Below are positions 1 through 5,950 of a stretch of 11,289 nt of DNA, piece by piece. Source of the DNA: Rhodoferax sp. (GTDB lineage Bacteria > Pseudomonadota > Gammaproteobacteria > Burkholderiales > Burkholderiaceae_C). Position 1 is the stretch's first letter; the number at the start of each line of letters is the position of its first letter. The notes below the pieces were generated by a model. It had not been told where the DNA came from, ran no database searches, and saw nothing but the letters and a program-made list of their open reading frames with translations. The translations under genes were made by a program, and so were the position numbers. The DNA is taken from positions 1 to 11,289 of the forward strand of contig JARXAU010000044.1 of NCBI GenBank assembly GCA_029865675.1, read 5' to 3'.

Positions 1-26
1 GACCCCCATTTCCCCTCTGACCCCAA
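1..26 (-). repeat. GGGGTC-type repeat at window edge, possible mobile-element flank
   Basis: Read on the minus strand, the last 26 bases contain TTGGGGTCAGAG, then GGGAAATG, then GGGGTC, so two GGGGTC copies lie 12 bases apart. From memory, runs of GGGGTCAGAG with short A/T-rich spacers flank REP-associated (Y1-type, IS200-like) transposase genes in many proteobacteria. The repeat starts where the UvrA reading frame stops resembling its family. Only the edge is visible, so the element itself cannot be identified. Confidence 0.35.
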
Positions 27-587
27 CAATCGTTCCGCATGGATGCGGGTAAAGCCGCTGGCGCTGAGCCACTGGGCCAGTTCCTCAGCGCTGGTTTGCG
101 CGGGCAGTTCCACCGGAAAGGTCAGCACCAGGCGTGGATCACCCTGGGCAGCGGCCTGGCGCAGCAGGGTGGCGTAAATCGTCTCGGGCGTGTCGTGTTG
201 CACCGGCTGCGCCGTGTCTTGGTCAAACAGGCTGCCCGCGCGGGAAAACAAGAGTTTCAGGTGGTCATTCAACTCCGTCATCGTGCCCACGGTGGAGCGG
301 CTTGAGCGCACCGGGTTGGTTTGGTCGATGGCGATGGCCGGGGGCACGCCTTCCACCTTGTCCACCGCCGGTTTGTCCATGCGGTCCAGAAACTGGCGCG
401 CGTAGGCGGAAAAGGTTTCTACGTAGCGGCGCTGGCCCTCGGCGTACAGCGTGTCAAACACCAAACTCGACTTGCCCGAGCCGCTGGGGCCGGTAACCAC
501 CGTGAGCTCGCCGGTGTGGATGTCGAGGTCCAGGTTCTTGAGATTGTGCTGCCGCGCCCCGCGAATGCGGATGGTGCCTTGGGACAT
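1..587 (-). CDS. uvrA: UvrA-like excinuclease ABC subunit A (probable long paralog), 5' part only
   Basis: ABC-type ATPase of the UvrA family, which binds damaged DNA as a dimer in nucleotide excision repair. The ATG at 587 opens a frame that stays open for 195 codons to the window edge. Seen: MSQGTIRIRGARQHNLKNL at the N-terminus, Walker A GPSGSGKSS at residues 33-41, the UvrA block DTLYAEGQRRYVE at 45-57, SAYARQFL at 60-67, and the Q-loop stretch IDQTNPVRSSRSTVGT at 87-102. Wording such as VETFSAYARQFLDRMDKPAVDKVEG matches, from memory, the long UvrA paralog of Burkholderiales and Xanthomonas, whose function is unclear, better than housekeeping UvrA. A purine-rich GAGAG lies about 10 bases upstream of the start. 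The last residues (after HAER at about position 185) no longer look like UvrA and coincide with a GGGGTC repeat, so the gene may be interrupted. Family membership is near certain; paralog type and integrity are inference. Confidence 0.9.
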   Translation of the reverse strand, partial: MSQGTIRIRGARQHNLKNLDLDIHTGELTVVTGPSGSGKSSLVFDTLYAEGQRRYVETFSAYARQFLDRMDKPAVDKVEGVPPAIAIDQTNPVRSSRSTVGTMTELNDHLKLLFSRAGSLFDQDTAQPVQHDTPETIYATLLRQAAAQGDPRLVLTFPVELPAQTSAEELAQWLSASGFTRIHAERLLGSEGKWG

Positions 588-617
588 AGTGGATGCTCTC
601 TCAAAATGGGGAGCAGC

Positions 618-646
618 ATTCTAGGAGTTGGTGATTACCCTTGAAG
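618..646 (-). promoter_or_regulatory. Candidate promoter of the uvrA-like gene
   Basis: A TAGAAT hexamer (minus strand, 623-618) matches the sigma-70 -10 consensus at five of six bases and lies 30 bases upstream of the ATG at 587. The -35 candidate about 16-17 bases further upstream (TTCAAG) is poor. No LexA box of the CTGT-N8-ACAG type is visible between here and the gene, so SOS control is not supported. Confidence 0.3.
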
Positions 647-688
647 GGCCCACTCCAATTCGCGGCAGACTTCAATGCCTGGAGCCAC

Positions 689-889
689 CTAGATTTTGGG
701 CAGCAATGCGTCTAAGTCTTGGGCGTCGGAGGCAGACGCTACGACAAGGTTCAGCCGAAATCCTTGCAGCACTGGAGCAGAACTCAGCTGGATAGCCAAC
801 GGCCTGGCCTTCAAGTGACGTTACTGCGCTGATTGCGGCGACGAAGCAGGCCGACCGCGTTATGGGGGTGGGCGCAAAGTGCTTGGCGC
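689..889 (-). pseudogene. Possible decayed coding remnant in a 302-base gap
   Basis: The interval 588-889 holds no intact gene. On the minus strand, one frame (about 888-800) reads KHFAPTPITRSACF and then FVAAISAVTSLEG. A neighbouring frame (about 812-692) continues with RPLAIQLSSAPVLQGF, RLNLVVASASDAQDL and DALLPKI before a TAG at 691-689. Together they look like one C-terminal coding stretch broken by a frameshift, with alanine-rich, amphipathic composition. There is no convincing start codon or ribosome binding site and I do not recognise the family. It could equally be chance in GC-rich DNA. Confidence 0.2.
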
Positions 890-1102
890 TTACACCTCAA
901 TAGGCCCAGACTCCAGCAAGCCCTTCTCGCACATCTCATCCACATCCTGTTGCGTCACACCCAAAGATGCCAGTTTGCCCAGCACATCCGCCACTGAGAC
1001 GCGACCATCGAACAATATGAAGGCCGCGCGCTGTCGGGGCGAAAAAAGGACAGACCGCTCTTTGAAAGCAGCCTGCCCTAATTTGCTTTTCATTAAAATC
1101 AT
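890..1102 (-). CDS. Small hypothetical protein, about 70 residues
   Basis: A 70-residue protein beginning MILMKSKLGQAAFKERSV, with a central LFSPRQRAAFILFDGR and the tail LGVTQQDVDEMCEKGLLE. The pattern of a basic N-terminus, a PRQRxAFILFDG core and an acidic final helix suggests a small helical, winged-helix-like domain. I recall similar short proteins, and similar N-terminal modules, in Comamonadaceae, but assign no function. Two starts are possible: ATG 1102 or ATG 1093 (MKSKLG). Neither has a clear Shine-Dalgarno. A TAGAAT hexamer at 1114-1109 would fit the 1093 start better as a -10 element. The gene lies beyond the terminator that follows the transporter gene and is probably transcribed separately. 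Real-gene confidence is moderate. Confidence 0.6.
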   Translation of the reverse strand: MILMKSKLGQAAFKERSVLFSPRQRAAFILFDGRVSVADVLGKLASLGVTQQDVDEMCEKGLLESGPIEV

Positions 1103-1156
1103 GATTTCATTCTAGCCACGTTGTTTCATACGCTAACGCGGCCCTTTCGCGCCCAC

Positions 1157-1181
1157 AAAAAAGGCCGCCACTGCGGGCGCC
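1157..1181 (-). terminator. Probable intrinsic terminator after the MHS transporter gene
   Basis: On the minus strand, GCCCGC-AGTG-GCGGCC (1178-1163) forms a six-position stem with one C-C mismatch, followed directly by six T residues (1162-1157). It begins about 50 bases after the transporter stop codon at 1231 and would end the leftward transcript. The mismatch makes it weaker than a textbook terminator. Confidence 0.5.
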
Positions 1182-1230
1182 TTGCAAGAACTCCAGCGGC
1201 GAAACCGAGGCAGTTTTGAGAACTCTATGT

Positions 1231-2991
1231 TCAGTCGTTGGCGTAAATGTCGACGTTTTTGGTTTCCTTGATAAACAAGCCACCAATCACCACCGTAGAC
1301 CCCGCAATGATGATGGGGTACCACAAGCCGTTGTACATGTTGCCGGTTTGCGCCACGATGGCGAAAGCCATCGTGGGCAACAGGCCGCCGAACCAGCCAT
1401 TGCCAATGTGATAAGGCAGGCTCATTGAGGTGTAGCGGATGCGGGTGGGAAACAACTCCACCAGCATGGCGGCAATCGGGCCGTACACCATGGTGACCAA
1501 CAGCACCAGGTAGCTGAGGAGGGCCACCACAGTGACCTTGTCAAACTTGGCCATGACTGCCTTGGCCGGGTAAGCTGCGGTTTTAAGGGCCTCAGCCAGC
1601 TTGCCTGAGAACACCGCGTCTTTGGCGGTTTTTTCAACACTGAGCGCCTTAACGCGGGCGGTGGCAACAGCCACTGCGGTGTTGTCTTTGGGCATGGCGG
1701 CATTCAGTTCTGCGAGCTGGTTCTCGGCGTCAGACTTGGCGGTGGCAATGTCCTCTGATGTCACGGCTGTGAGTACCTCGGTGTCACCCACTTTGACCAC
1801 TGCCGCCGTACCCGCAGGCGCGGCCACGTTGTCATAGCTGACCGATGCAGAGGCCAGCTTTTGCTTGGCAATATCGCAAGACGAAGTGAACTTCTTGGTG
1901 TTGGTCGGATTGAACTGAAAGGAACACTCGGAGGGGTCTGCCGTGACGGTGACTTTGGCGATGGCTTGCGCAGCAGCCAAGTCGGGGTTGGCGGCTTTGG
2001 TCAGCGCGGTGAACACAGGGAAATAGGTCACGGCGGCCAAGAAGCAACCCGCCAAAATGATGGGCTTGCGGCCAATCTTGTCTGATAAGGCCCCAAACAA
2101 AATAAAGAAAGGCGTACCGATCATTAGCGATATAGCCACCATGATGTTGGCGGTAGCGTCGTCAACCTTCAGGGCTTGCGTCAGGAAAAGCAGGGCGTAG
2201 AACTGGCCTGAGTACCACACCACGGCCTGGCCCGCCGTCAGGCCGACAAGCGCCAAGATCACGATCTTCAGGTTTTTCCATTGGCCAAAGGACTCGCTCA
2301 GCGGCGCTTTGGAGGTTTTGCCTTCAGCCTTCATTTTGGTAAATACAGGCGACTCGTCCATGGACAAGCGGATGTAAACCGACAGGGCCAGCAACAAAAT
2401 CGACACCAGGAAGGGAATGCGCCAGCCCCAGTCGGCAAACGCGTCTTCACCCAGCGCCTTGCGTGTGCCCAACACCACTACCAAGCTCAAGAGCAGGCCC
2501 AGAGTGGCGGTGGTTTGAATCCACGCCGTGTAGGCGCCCCGCTTGCCGTGCGGCGCGTGTTCGGCCACATAAGTCGCCGCACCACCATATTCGCCACCCA
2601 TGGCCAGGCCCTGCATCAGGCGCAGAGCGATCAGGATCACCGGTGCAGCAACACCAATGGCAGCGTAGTTGGGTACTACGCCGACGATAAAGGTCGACAA
2701 ACCCATGATGAGAATGGTGACCAAGAAGGTGTACTTGCGGCCAATCATGTCGCCCAAACGGCCAAACAACAACGCGCCGAAGGGGCGTACGATGAAACCT
2801 GCCGCAAACGCCAACAGCGCAAAAACAAAGGCGGAGCCCTCGTCCAGAGCGCTGAAGAACTGCTTGGCAATGATGGCTGCCAAAGCACCGTACAAGTAAA
2901 AGTCGTACCACTCAAAAACAGTGCCCAAGGAGGACGCAAAGATGACTTTCTTGTCTTGCGCCGACATCGGGCGCGGGGCTGCAATGGCCAT
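1231..2991 (-). CDS. MFS transporter, metabolite:H+ symporter (MHS) family, with large TM9-TM10 insert
   Basis: Inner-membrane proton-coupled carrier of the ProP/KgtP/ShiA-like MHS family, probably importing an organic acid or zwitterion; the substrate cannot be read from sequence. Seen: TM1 with FEWYDFYLYG (26-35), the MFS signature GRLGDMIGRK after TM2 (77-86), RLMQGLAMGGEYGGA at the end of TM4 (124-138), a second copy of the signature GALSDKIGRKP (300-310), and a C-terminal half with VELFPTRIRYTSMSLPYHIGN (511-531, spanning the loop between TM10 and TM11). At 586 residues it is about 130-150 longer than a typical MHS carrier. The excess lies at 331-484 between TM9 and TM10, predicted periplasmic, with two cysteines (C356, C372) and Ala/Lys/Glu-rich helices. 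The start at 2991 is supported by AAGGGAG at 3006-3000, eight bases upstream. It is separated from the upstream gene by 102 bases and followed by a probable terminator. Confidence 0.9.
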   Translation of the reverse strand: MAIAAPRPMSAQDKKVIFASSLGTVFEWYDFYLYGALAAIIAKQFFSALDEGSAFVFALLAFAAGFIVRPFGALLFGRLGDMIGRKYTFLVTILIMGLSTFIVGVVPNYAAIGVAAPVILIALRLMQGLAMGGEYGGAATYVAEHAPHGKRGAYTAWIQTTATLGLLLSLVVVLGTRKALGEDAFADWGWRIPFLVSILLLALSVYIRLSMDESPVFTKMKAEGKTSKAPLSESFGQWKNLKIVILALVGLTAGQAVVWYSGQFYALLFLTQALKVDDATANIMVAISLMIGTPFFILFGALSDKIGRKPIILAGCFLAAVTYFPVFTALTKAANPDLAAAQAIAKVTVTADPSECSFQFNPTNTKKFTSSCDIAKQKLASASVSYDNVAAPAGTAAVVKVGDTEVLTAVTSEDIATAKSDAENQLAELNAAMPKDNTAVAVATARVKALSVEKTAKDAVFSGKLAEALKTAAYPAKAVMAKFDKVTVVALLSYLVLLVTMVYGPIAAMLVELFPTRIRYTSMSLPYHIGNGWFGGLLPTMAFAIVAQTGNMYNGLWYPIIIAGSTVVIGGLFIKETKNVDIYAND

Positions 2992-3027
2992 GTATTTTTC
3001 TCCCTTGGTAAAACGTCCTCAAGCCGC

Positions 3028-3039
3028 GTCAGAACTGAC
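3028..3039. promoter_or_regulatory. 12-base palindrome upstream of the transporter gene
   Basis: GTCAG-AA-CTGAC is an inverted repeat with perfect five-base arms, 37 bases upstream of the transporter start inside the 102-base intergenic gap. Its position suits an operator. I found no good -35/-10 pair around it, so the role is a guess. Confidence 0.25.
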
Positions 3040-3093
3040 ACACGACGACCGGCTAGCGCCAAACCCTTATGTTCTCCTTGGCCCTCGGGGAAA

Positions 3094-3738
3094 TCAAGCG
3101 GGGCGCTTTGAAAGGCCAGAGGGAATGTGAGCAGCGTCATCCCAAGCGGTGTCAAAAAACCAGGCACCGGCAACCAAGTAGTCGCGCAGCATGGGCAGCG
3201 CGTCCAGCCCCCAAAACACCTTGCCATTGACCGCATAACTAGGCACGCCAAACACCCCCTGGACGATAGCCGCCTCGGTGTGGGCTTTGAGCTGTTCGCG
3301 CACCTCGTCGCTGTTGGGGTCTCGCGCGGGGGCGAGTTCGGTGGCCAGGGCTTGCAAGCGCCCCACGTCGGCGGCGTCTTGGCCGCCTTCCCACACATGG
3401 CGAAACAGGGTTTCGCACACATAGCGGTTGGGCAGGCCGTTTGGGTCGCTGGCCACGGCCAGGCGCAGCAAGCCCAGCGGGTTAAAGGGATGGGCCGCTG
3501 GCATGTCCAGCCGTACGCCCTGGGCCTGGGCCAGCCATTGCGCTTGGCGGTACACCCATTCCCGCTTGCCCGGCACCTCGGCTGGCCCCAATGCCTTGCT
3601 GTGCTTGAGCAAGCCGCCCAAAAACACCGGCTGGTAGCGCACCGCGTAGCTCAAACCCTCTAGCGCCTCGGGCAAGGCCTTGAACGCCAGGTAGGCGTAG
3701 GGCGAAATAAAGTCGAGGAAAAAGGTAATTTGCTTCAT
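3094..3738 (-). CDS. 2-hydroxychromene-2-carboxylate isomerase / DsbA-like thioredoxin-fold protein
   Basis: A 214-residue member of the HCCA isomerase (kappa-class GST-like, DsbA-fold) family. The named enzyme interconverts 2-hydroxychromene-2-carboxylate and trans-o-hydroxybenzylidenepyruvate using glutathione in naphthalene-type degradation. Seen: the N-terminal FFLDFISPYAYLAF (6-19), with S12 in the position of the active-site serine and no CxxC, an all-helical middle, and the conserved GVFGVPSYAVNGKVFWGLD (161-179) with the cis-proline P166. Its ATG overlaps the stop of the DUF1289 gene as ATGA, so translation is probably coupled. No other aromatic-degradation gene is nearby, so the true substrate is unknown; it may be a general glutathione-dependent isomerase or transferase. 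Family confidence is high, reaction confidence low. No signal peptide is seen, so it is cytoplasmic. Confidence 0.88.
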   Translation of the reverse strand: MKQITFFLDFISPYAYLAFKALPEALEGLSYAVRYQPVFLGGLLKHSKALGPAEVPGKREWVYRQAQWLAQAQGVRLDMPAAHPFNPLGLLRLAVASDPNGLPNRYVCETLFRHVWEGGQDAADVGRLQALATELAPARDPNSDEVREQLKAHTEAAIVQGVFGVPSYAVNGKVFWGLDALPMLRDYLVAGAWFFDTAWDDAAHIPSGLSKRPA

Positions 3739-4034
3739 GCCAAAAACTCCAGCCGCTGGCCTATGCGCTGCCAGACTTCGCGTTTGTCAGAATCTGAATT
3801 GCCAGCCCAGGCGCCGATCTCCTCAATGCTGCGCAGGCAACCGATGCACCAGCCGGTATCCGCGTCCATTTGGCACACCGAGATGCAGGGTGACGGGGGC
3901 GCATGGCGCGTGGCGACTGCCTCGGGCAGGCGCGCCTGCAACAAGCTGCGGTATTGGGTGGCCGGGTCGGCCTTGGGGCGGCGCGGCAATCGATCAGAAC
4001 GTGGCGTGAGGTCGGTGGGGGTATCAGGCGGCAT
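3735..4034 (-). CDS. DUF1289 domain protein with four-cysteine motif
   Basis: A 99-residue protein with a proline/arginine-rich, probably disordered N-terminus (1-46) and a C-terminal DUF1289 domain. The domain is seen as SPCISVCQMD (48-57) and GWCIGCLRSIEEI (61-73), giving C50-x3-C54-x8-C63-x2-C66, then a helix with WQRIGQRL. Four such cysteines suggest binding of zinc or an iron-sulfur cluster; the family has no established function that I can state. The ATG at 4034 overlaps the end of the HMG-CoA lyase gene by 11 bases, and its stop overlaps the isomerase start by four bases. No Shine-Dalgarno is visible, so translation may depend on the preceding gene. No internal methionine offers a later start before the domain. 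Confidence 0.85.
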   Translation of the reverse strand: MPPDTPTDLTPRSDRLPRRPKADPATQYRSLLQARLPEAVATRHAPPSPCISVCQMDADTGWCIGCLRSIEEIGAWAGNSDSDKREVWQRIGQRLEFLA

Positions 4035-4935
4035 GGCGGCGATTCAGTAGGGCAGTGGCGGCGCGCGAGTTTGGCACACGCTGCAAATGGGCGCTGATGA
4101 AGGCGCTGGCGTCGAGCAGGCGCTCCAGGTCAATGCCAGTGTCAATGCCCATGCCGTGCAGCATGAACACCACGTCTTCGGTCGCCACATTGCCGGTCGC
4201 GCCCTTGGCATAGGGGCAGCCGCCCAAGCCCGCCACCGAGGTGTCAAAGCTGGCAATGCCCAGCTCTAGCGCTGCCAGGGTATTGGCAAGCGCCTGGCCA
4301 TAGGTATCGTGAAAGTGGCCGGACACGGCGTCTAGCGGGTAATGGCGCAGCGCCGCTGCCAGCGCCAAGCGCACCTTGCGCGGCGTACCCACGCCAATGG
4401 TGTCGGCCACGCCGATGTGCTGCACGCCCATCTCGCGCATCAGCTGCGCCACTAACGCCACCCGCCCGGGCGCAATCTCGCCCTCATACGGGCAACCCAG
4501 CGCGCATGAAATGGCACCGCGCACCGCCACGCCCTGTGCCAGCGCTGCGGCCACCACTGGGCGAAAGCGCTCCATGCTTTCGCTGATGCTGCAATTGATG
4601 TTCTTTTGGCTAAACGCCTCGCTGGCCGCGCCAAACACCACCACCTCGTCGGGCTGGCTGGCCAGGGCCGCTTCCAGACCCTGCATATTGGGTGTGAGCA
4701 CCGAGTAGCGTACGCCCGGTTTGCGCTGGATGCCAGCCATCACCTCGGCGTTATCCGCCATTTGCGGCACCCACTTCGGTGAAACAAAGCTGGTGACTTC
4801 AATTTGCGCAAAGCCTGCGTCTTGCAAGCGGTGCACCAGCTCAATCTTGACCGCAGCGGGCACCGGCTGCTTTTCGTTTTGCAGGCCGTCGCGGGGGCCG
4901 ACTTCTAGGATGTTGACGTGGGAGGGGATGGACAT
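4024..4935 (-). CDS. liuE: Hydroxymethylglutaryl-CoA lyase (LiuE/MvaB)
   Basis: Splits 3-hydroxy-3-methylglutaryl-CoA into acetoacetate and acetyl-CoA, the last step of leucine degradation, in the cytoplasm with a divalent metal. A 303-residue TIM-barrel protein of normal family length. Seen: EVGPRDGLQNE (11-21) with the catalytic R15 and metal ligand D16, IEVTSFVSPKWVPQMAD (45-61), the metal-binding HFHD (207-210), and the lyase signature GGCPYAKGATGN (238-249) with the active-site loop cysteine C240. The ATG at 4935 was chosen because MSIPSHVNILEVGPRDG aligns with family N-termini. The frame is open further upstream to 5409 but there overlaps ghrA and reads as noncoding. No clear Shine-Dalgarno precedes it. 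It lies 62 bases downstream of ghrA and overlaps the DUF1289 gene. Confidence 0.96.
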   Translation of the reverse strand: MSIPSHVNILEVGPRDGLQNEKQPVPAAVKIELVHRLQDAGFAQIEVTSFVSPKWVPQMADNAEVMAGIQRKPGVRYSVLTPNMQGLEAALASQPDEVVVFGAASEAFSQKNINCSISESMERFRPVVAAALAQGVAVRGAISCALGCPYEGEIAPGRVALVAQLMREMGVQHIGVADTIGVGTPRKVRLALAAALRHYPLDAVSGHFHDTYGQALANTLAALELGIASFDTSVAGLGGCPYAKGATGNVATEDVVFMLHGMGIDTGIDLERLLDASAFISAHLQRVPNSRAATALLNRRHAA

Positions 4936-4997
4936 GGGGGACTGATTCAAATAGAAGGTAGACGGAACACGAGAATGACAGGCGCAACAGCCTGGAG

Positions 4998-5918
4998 TCA
5001 GTAACCGCGCGCCAGATCGACCACGCCTGCCACTGGCTCGCCGCGCTCCAGCGCCTGGATTTTGCCCACGATTTGCGCAATGCTCTCGCTGCGCAAGGTG
5101 CGCGCTGAGGTGTGCGGCGTAACAGTAATGCGCGGATGCGTCCAAAACGGGTGGCCTGCGGGCAGCGGCTCGGTGCGAAACACATCCAACATGGCCCCGG
5201 CCATGTGGCCGGTTTCCAGCAGGGCTAGCAAGTCGTCTTCTACCAGGTGGCGACCGCGTGCCACATTGATCAAGTAGGCGCCGCGTTGCAGTTGCGACAG
5301 GGTGCGGCGGTTCAGGATGTTTTCGGTCTCGGGCGTGAGCGGCAGCAAGTTGACGAGAACGCGGGTTTTCGCCAGAAACCCGTCTAGCTCTTGCGCGCCA
5401 CTCAAGCATTGCACACCCGGGATGTTTTTGGGGCTGCGGCTCCAGCCCAGCACCGGAAACTCAAACTGCGCCACCGCCTGCGCCACCCGCGCGCCCAACA
5501 CGCCCAAGCCCAAAATTCCAACTGGAAAATCCGAGCGCGCCAGCGGCTTGCGACGTGTCCAAGTGCCCGCAAGAGCGTTCGACTCAAAAACATCAAATTC
5601 ACGCGTATGGCGAATCAGCGCGTGACAGACGTATTCGGCCATTTGCACCGACATGCCCGCGTCGTCCAAACGAACCAGCTTCGTTGTGGCGGGCACTTGC
5701 AGCGCCAGCAGCGCGTCCACCCCAGCGCCGATGTTCAACGCCGCTTTAAGCTGCGGCTGTTGGTCAAACAAGGCCTGCGGCGGCGCCCAGACCACGGCGT
5801 AGTCGGCGGGTGGGTCACCGCTGTGCCACAGGCTGATGTCGGCCTTGGGCAGCCCGGCTTGCAGGCCTTGCAGCCAGGGTTCGGGCTTGGTGTCGGTGCA
5901 GCAAAAGGTGATGCGCAT
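4998..5918 (-). CDS. ghrA: D-isomer-specific 2-hydroxyacid dehydrogenase, GhrA-type glyoxylate/hydroxypyruvate reductase
   Basis: Cytoplasmic NAD(P)H-dependent reductase of 2-oxoacids; GhrA enzymes reduce glyoxylate to glycolate and hydroxypyruvate to glycerate. It has 306 residues, the usual length. Seen: NIGAGVDALL (62-71), the Rossmann motif GxGxxG as GLGVLG (137-142), followed after strand 2 by WSRSPK (159-164), whose R161/S162 suggest NADPH preference. Also seen are LINVARGRHLVE (216-227) with catalytic R221, LDVFRTEPLPAGHPFW (244-259) with E250, and TPHTSA (267-272) with catalytic H269. The short, GhrA-like layout and the PLPAGHPFW motif separate it from longer phosphoglycerate dehydrogenases. 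It sits 32 bases after liuD and 62 before liuE, so it is probably in the same transcript, although it has no known step in leucine breakdown. The physiological substrate is unproven. Confidence 0.88.
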   Translation of the reverse strand: MRITFCCTDTKPEPWLQGLQAGLPKADISLWHSGDPPADYAVVWAPPQALFDQQPQLKAALNIGAGVDALLALQVPATTKLVRLDDAGMSVQMAEYVCHALIRHTREFDVFESNALAGTWTRRKPLARSDFPVGILGLGVLGARVAQAVAQFEFPVLGWSRSPKNIPGVQCLSGAQELDGFLAKTRVLVNLLPLTPETENILNRRTLSQLQRGAYLINVARGRHLVEDDLLALLETGHMAGAMLDVFRTEPLPAGHPFWTHPRITVTPHTSARTLRSESIAQIVGKIQALERGEPVAGVVDLARGY

Positions 5919-5950
5919 GGGCGTTGTTGTCCGGTTGAAATGAACAGGTT

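Noticed and set aside
618..660. LexA/SOS control of the uvrA-like gene
   Set aside because: No CTGT-N8-ACAG-type site could be found upstream of the start.
2281..3111. Plus-strand open frame (276 codons) opposite the transporter
   Set aside because: Gln/Arg/His-rich antisense of membrane-protein codons; a shadow.
2745..3422. Minus-strand open frame (225 codons) overlapping the isomerase and transporter genes
   Set aside because: It covers the ends of two supported genes in another frame and reads as Cys/Arg/Pro-rich noise.
4979..4994. Hairpin CAGGC-GCAACA-GCCTG between ghrA and liuE as a terminator
   Set aside because: The stem is only five pairs with no T tract in either direction, so it is unlikely to stop transcription; it might be a minor RNA structure.
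4936..5409. N-terminal extension of the HMG-CoA lyase frame up to 5409
   Set aside because: The extra part overlaps ghrA, is Arg/Pro/Ala-rich and unlike any lyase; the ATG at 4935 matches the family N-terminus.
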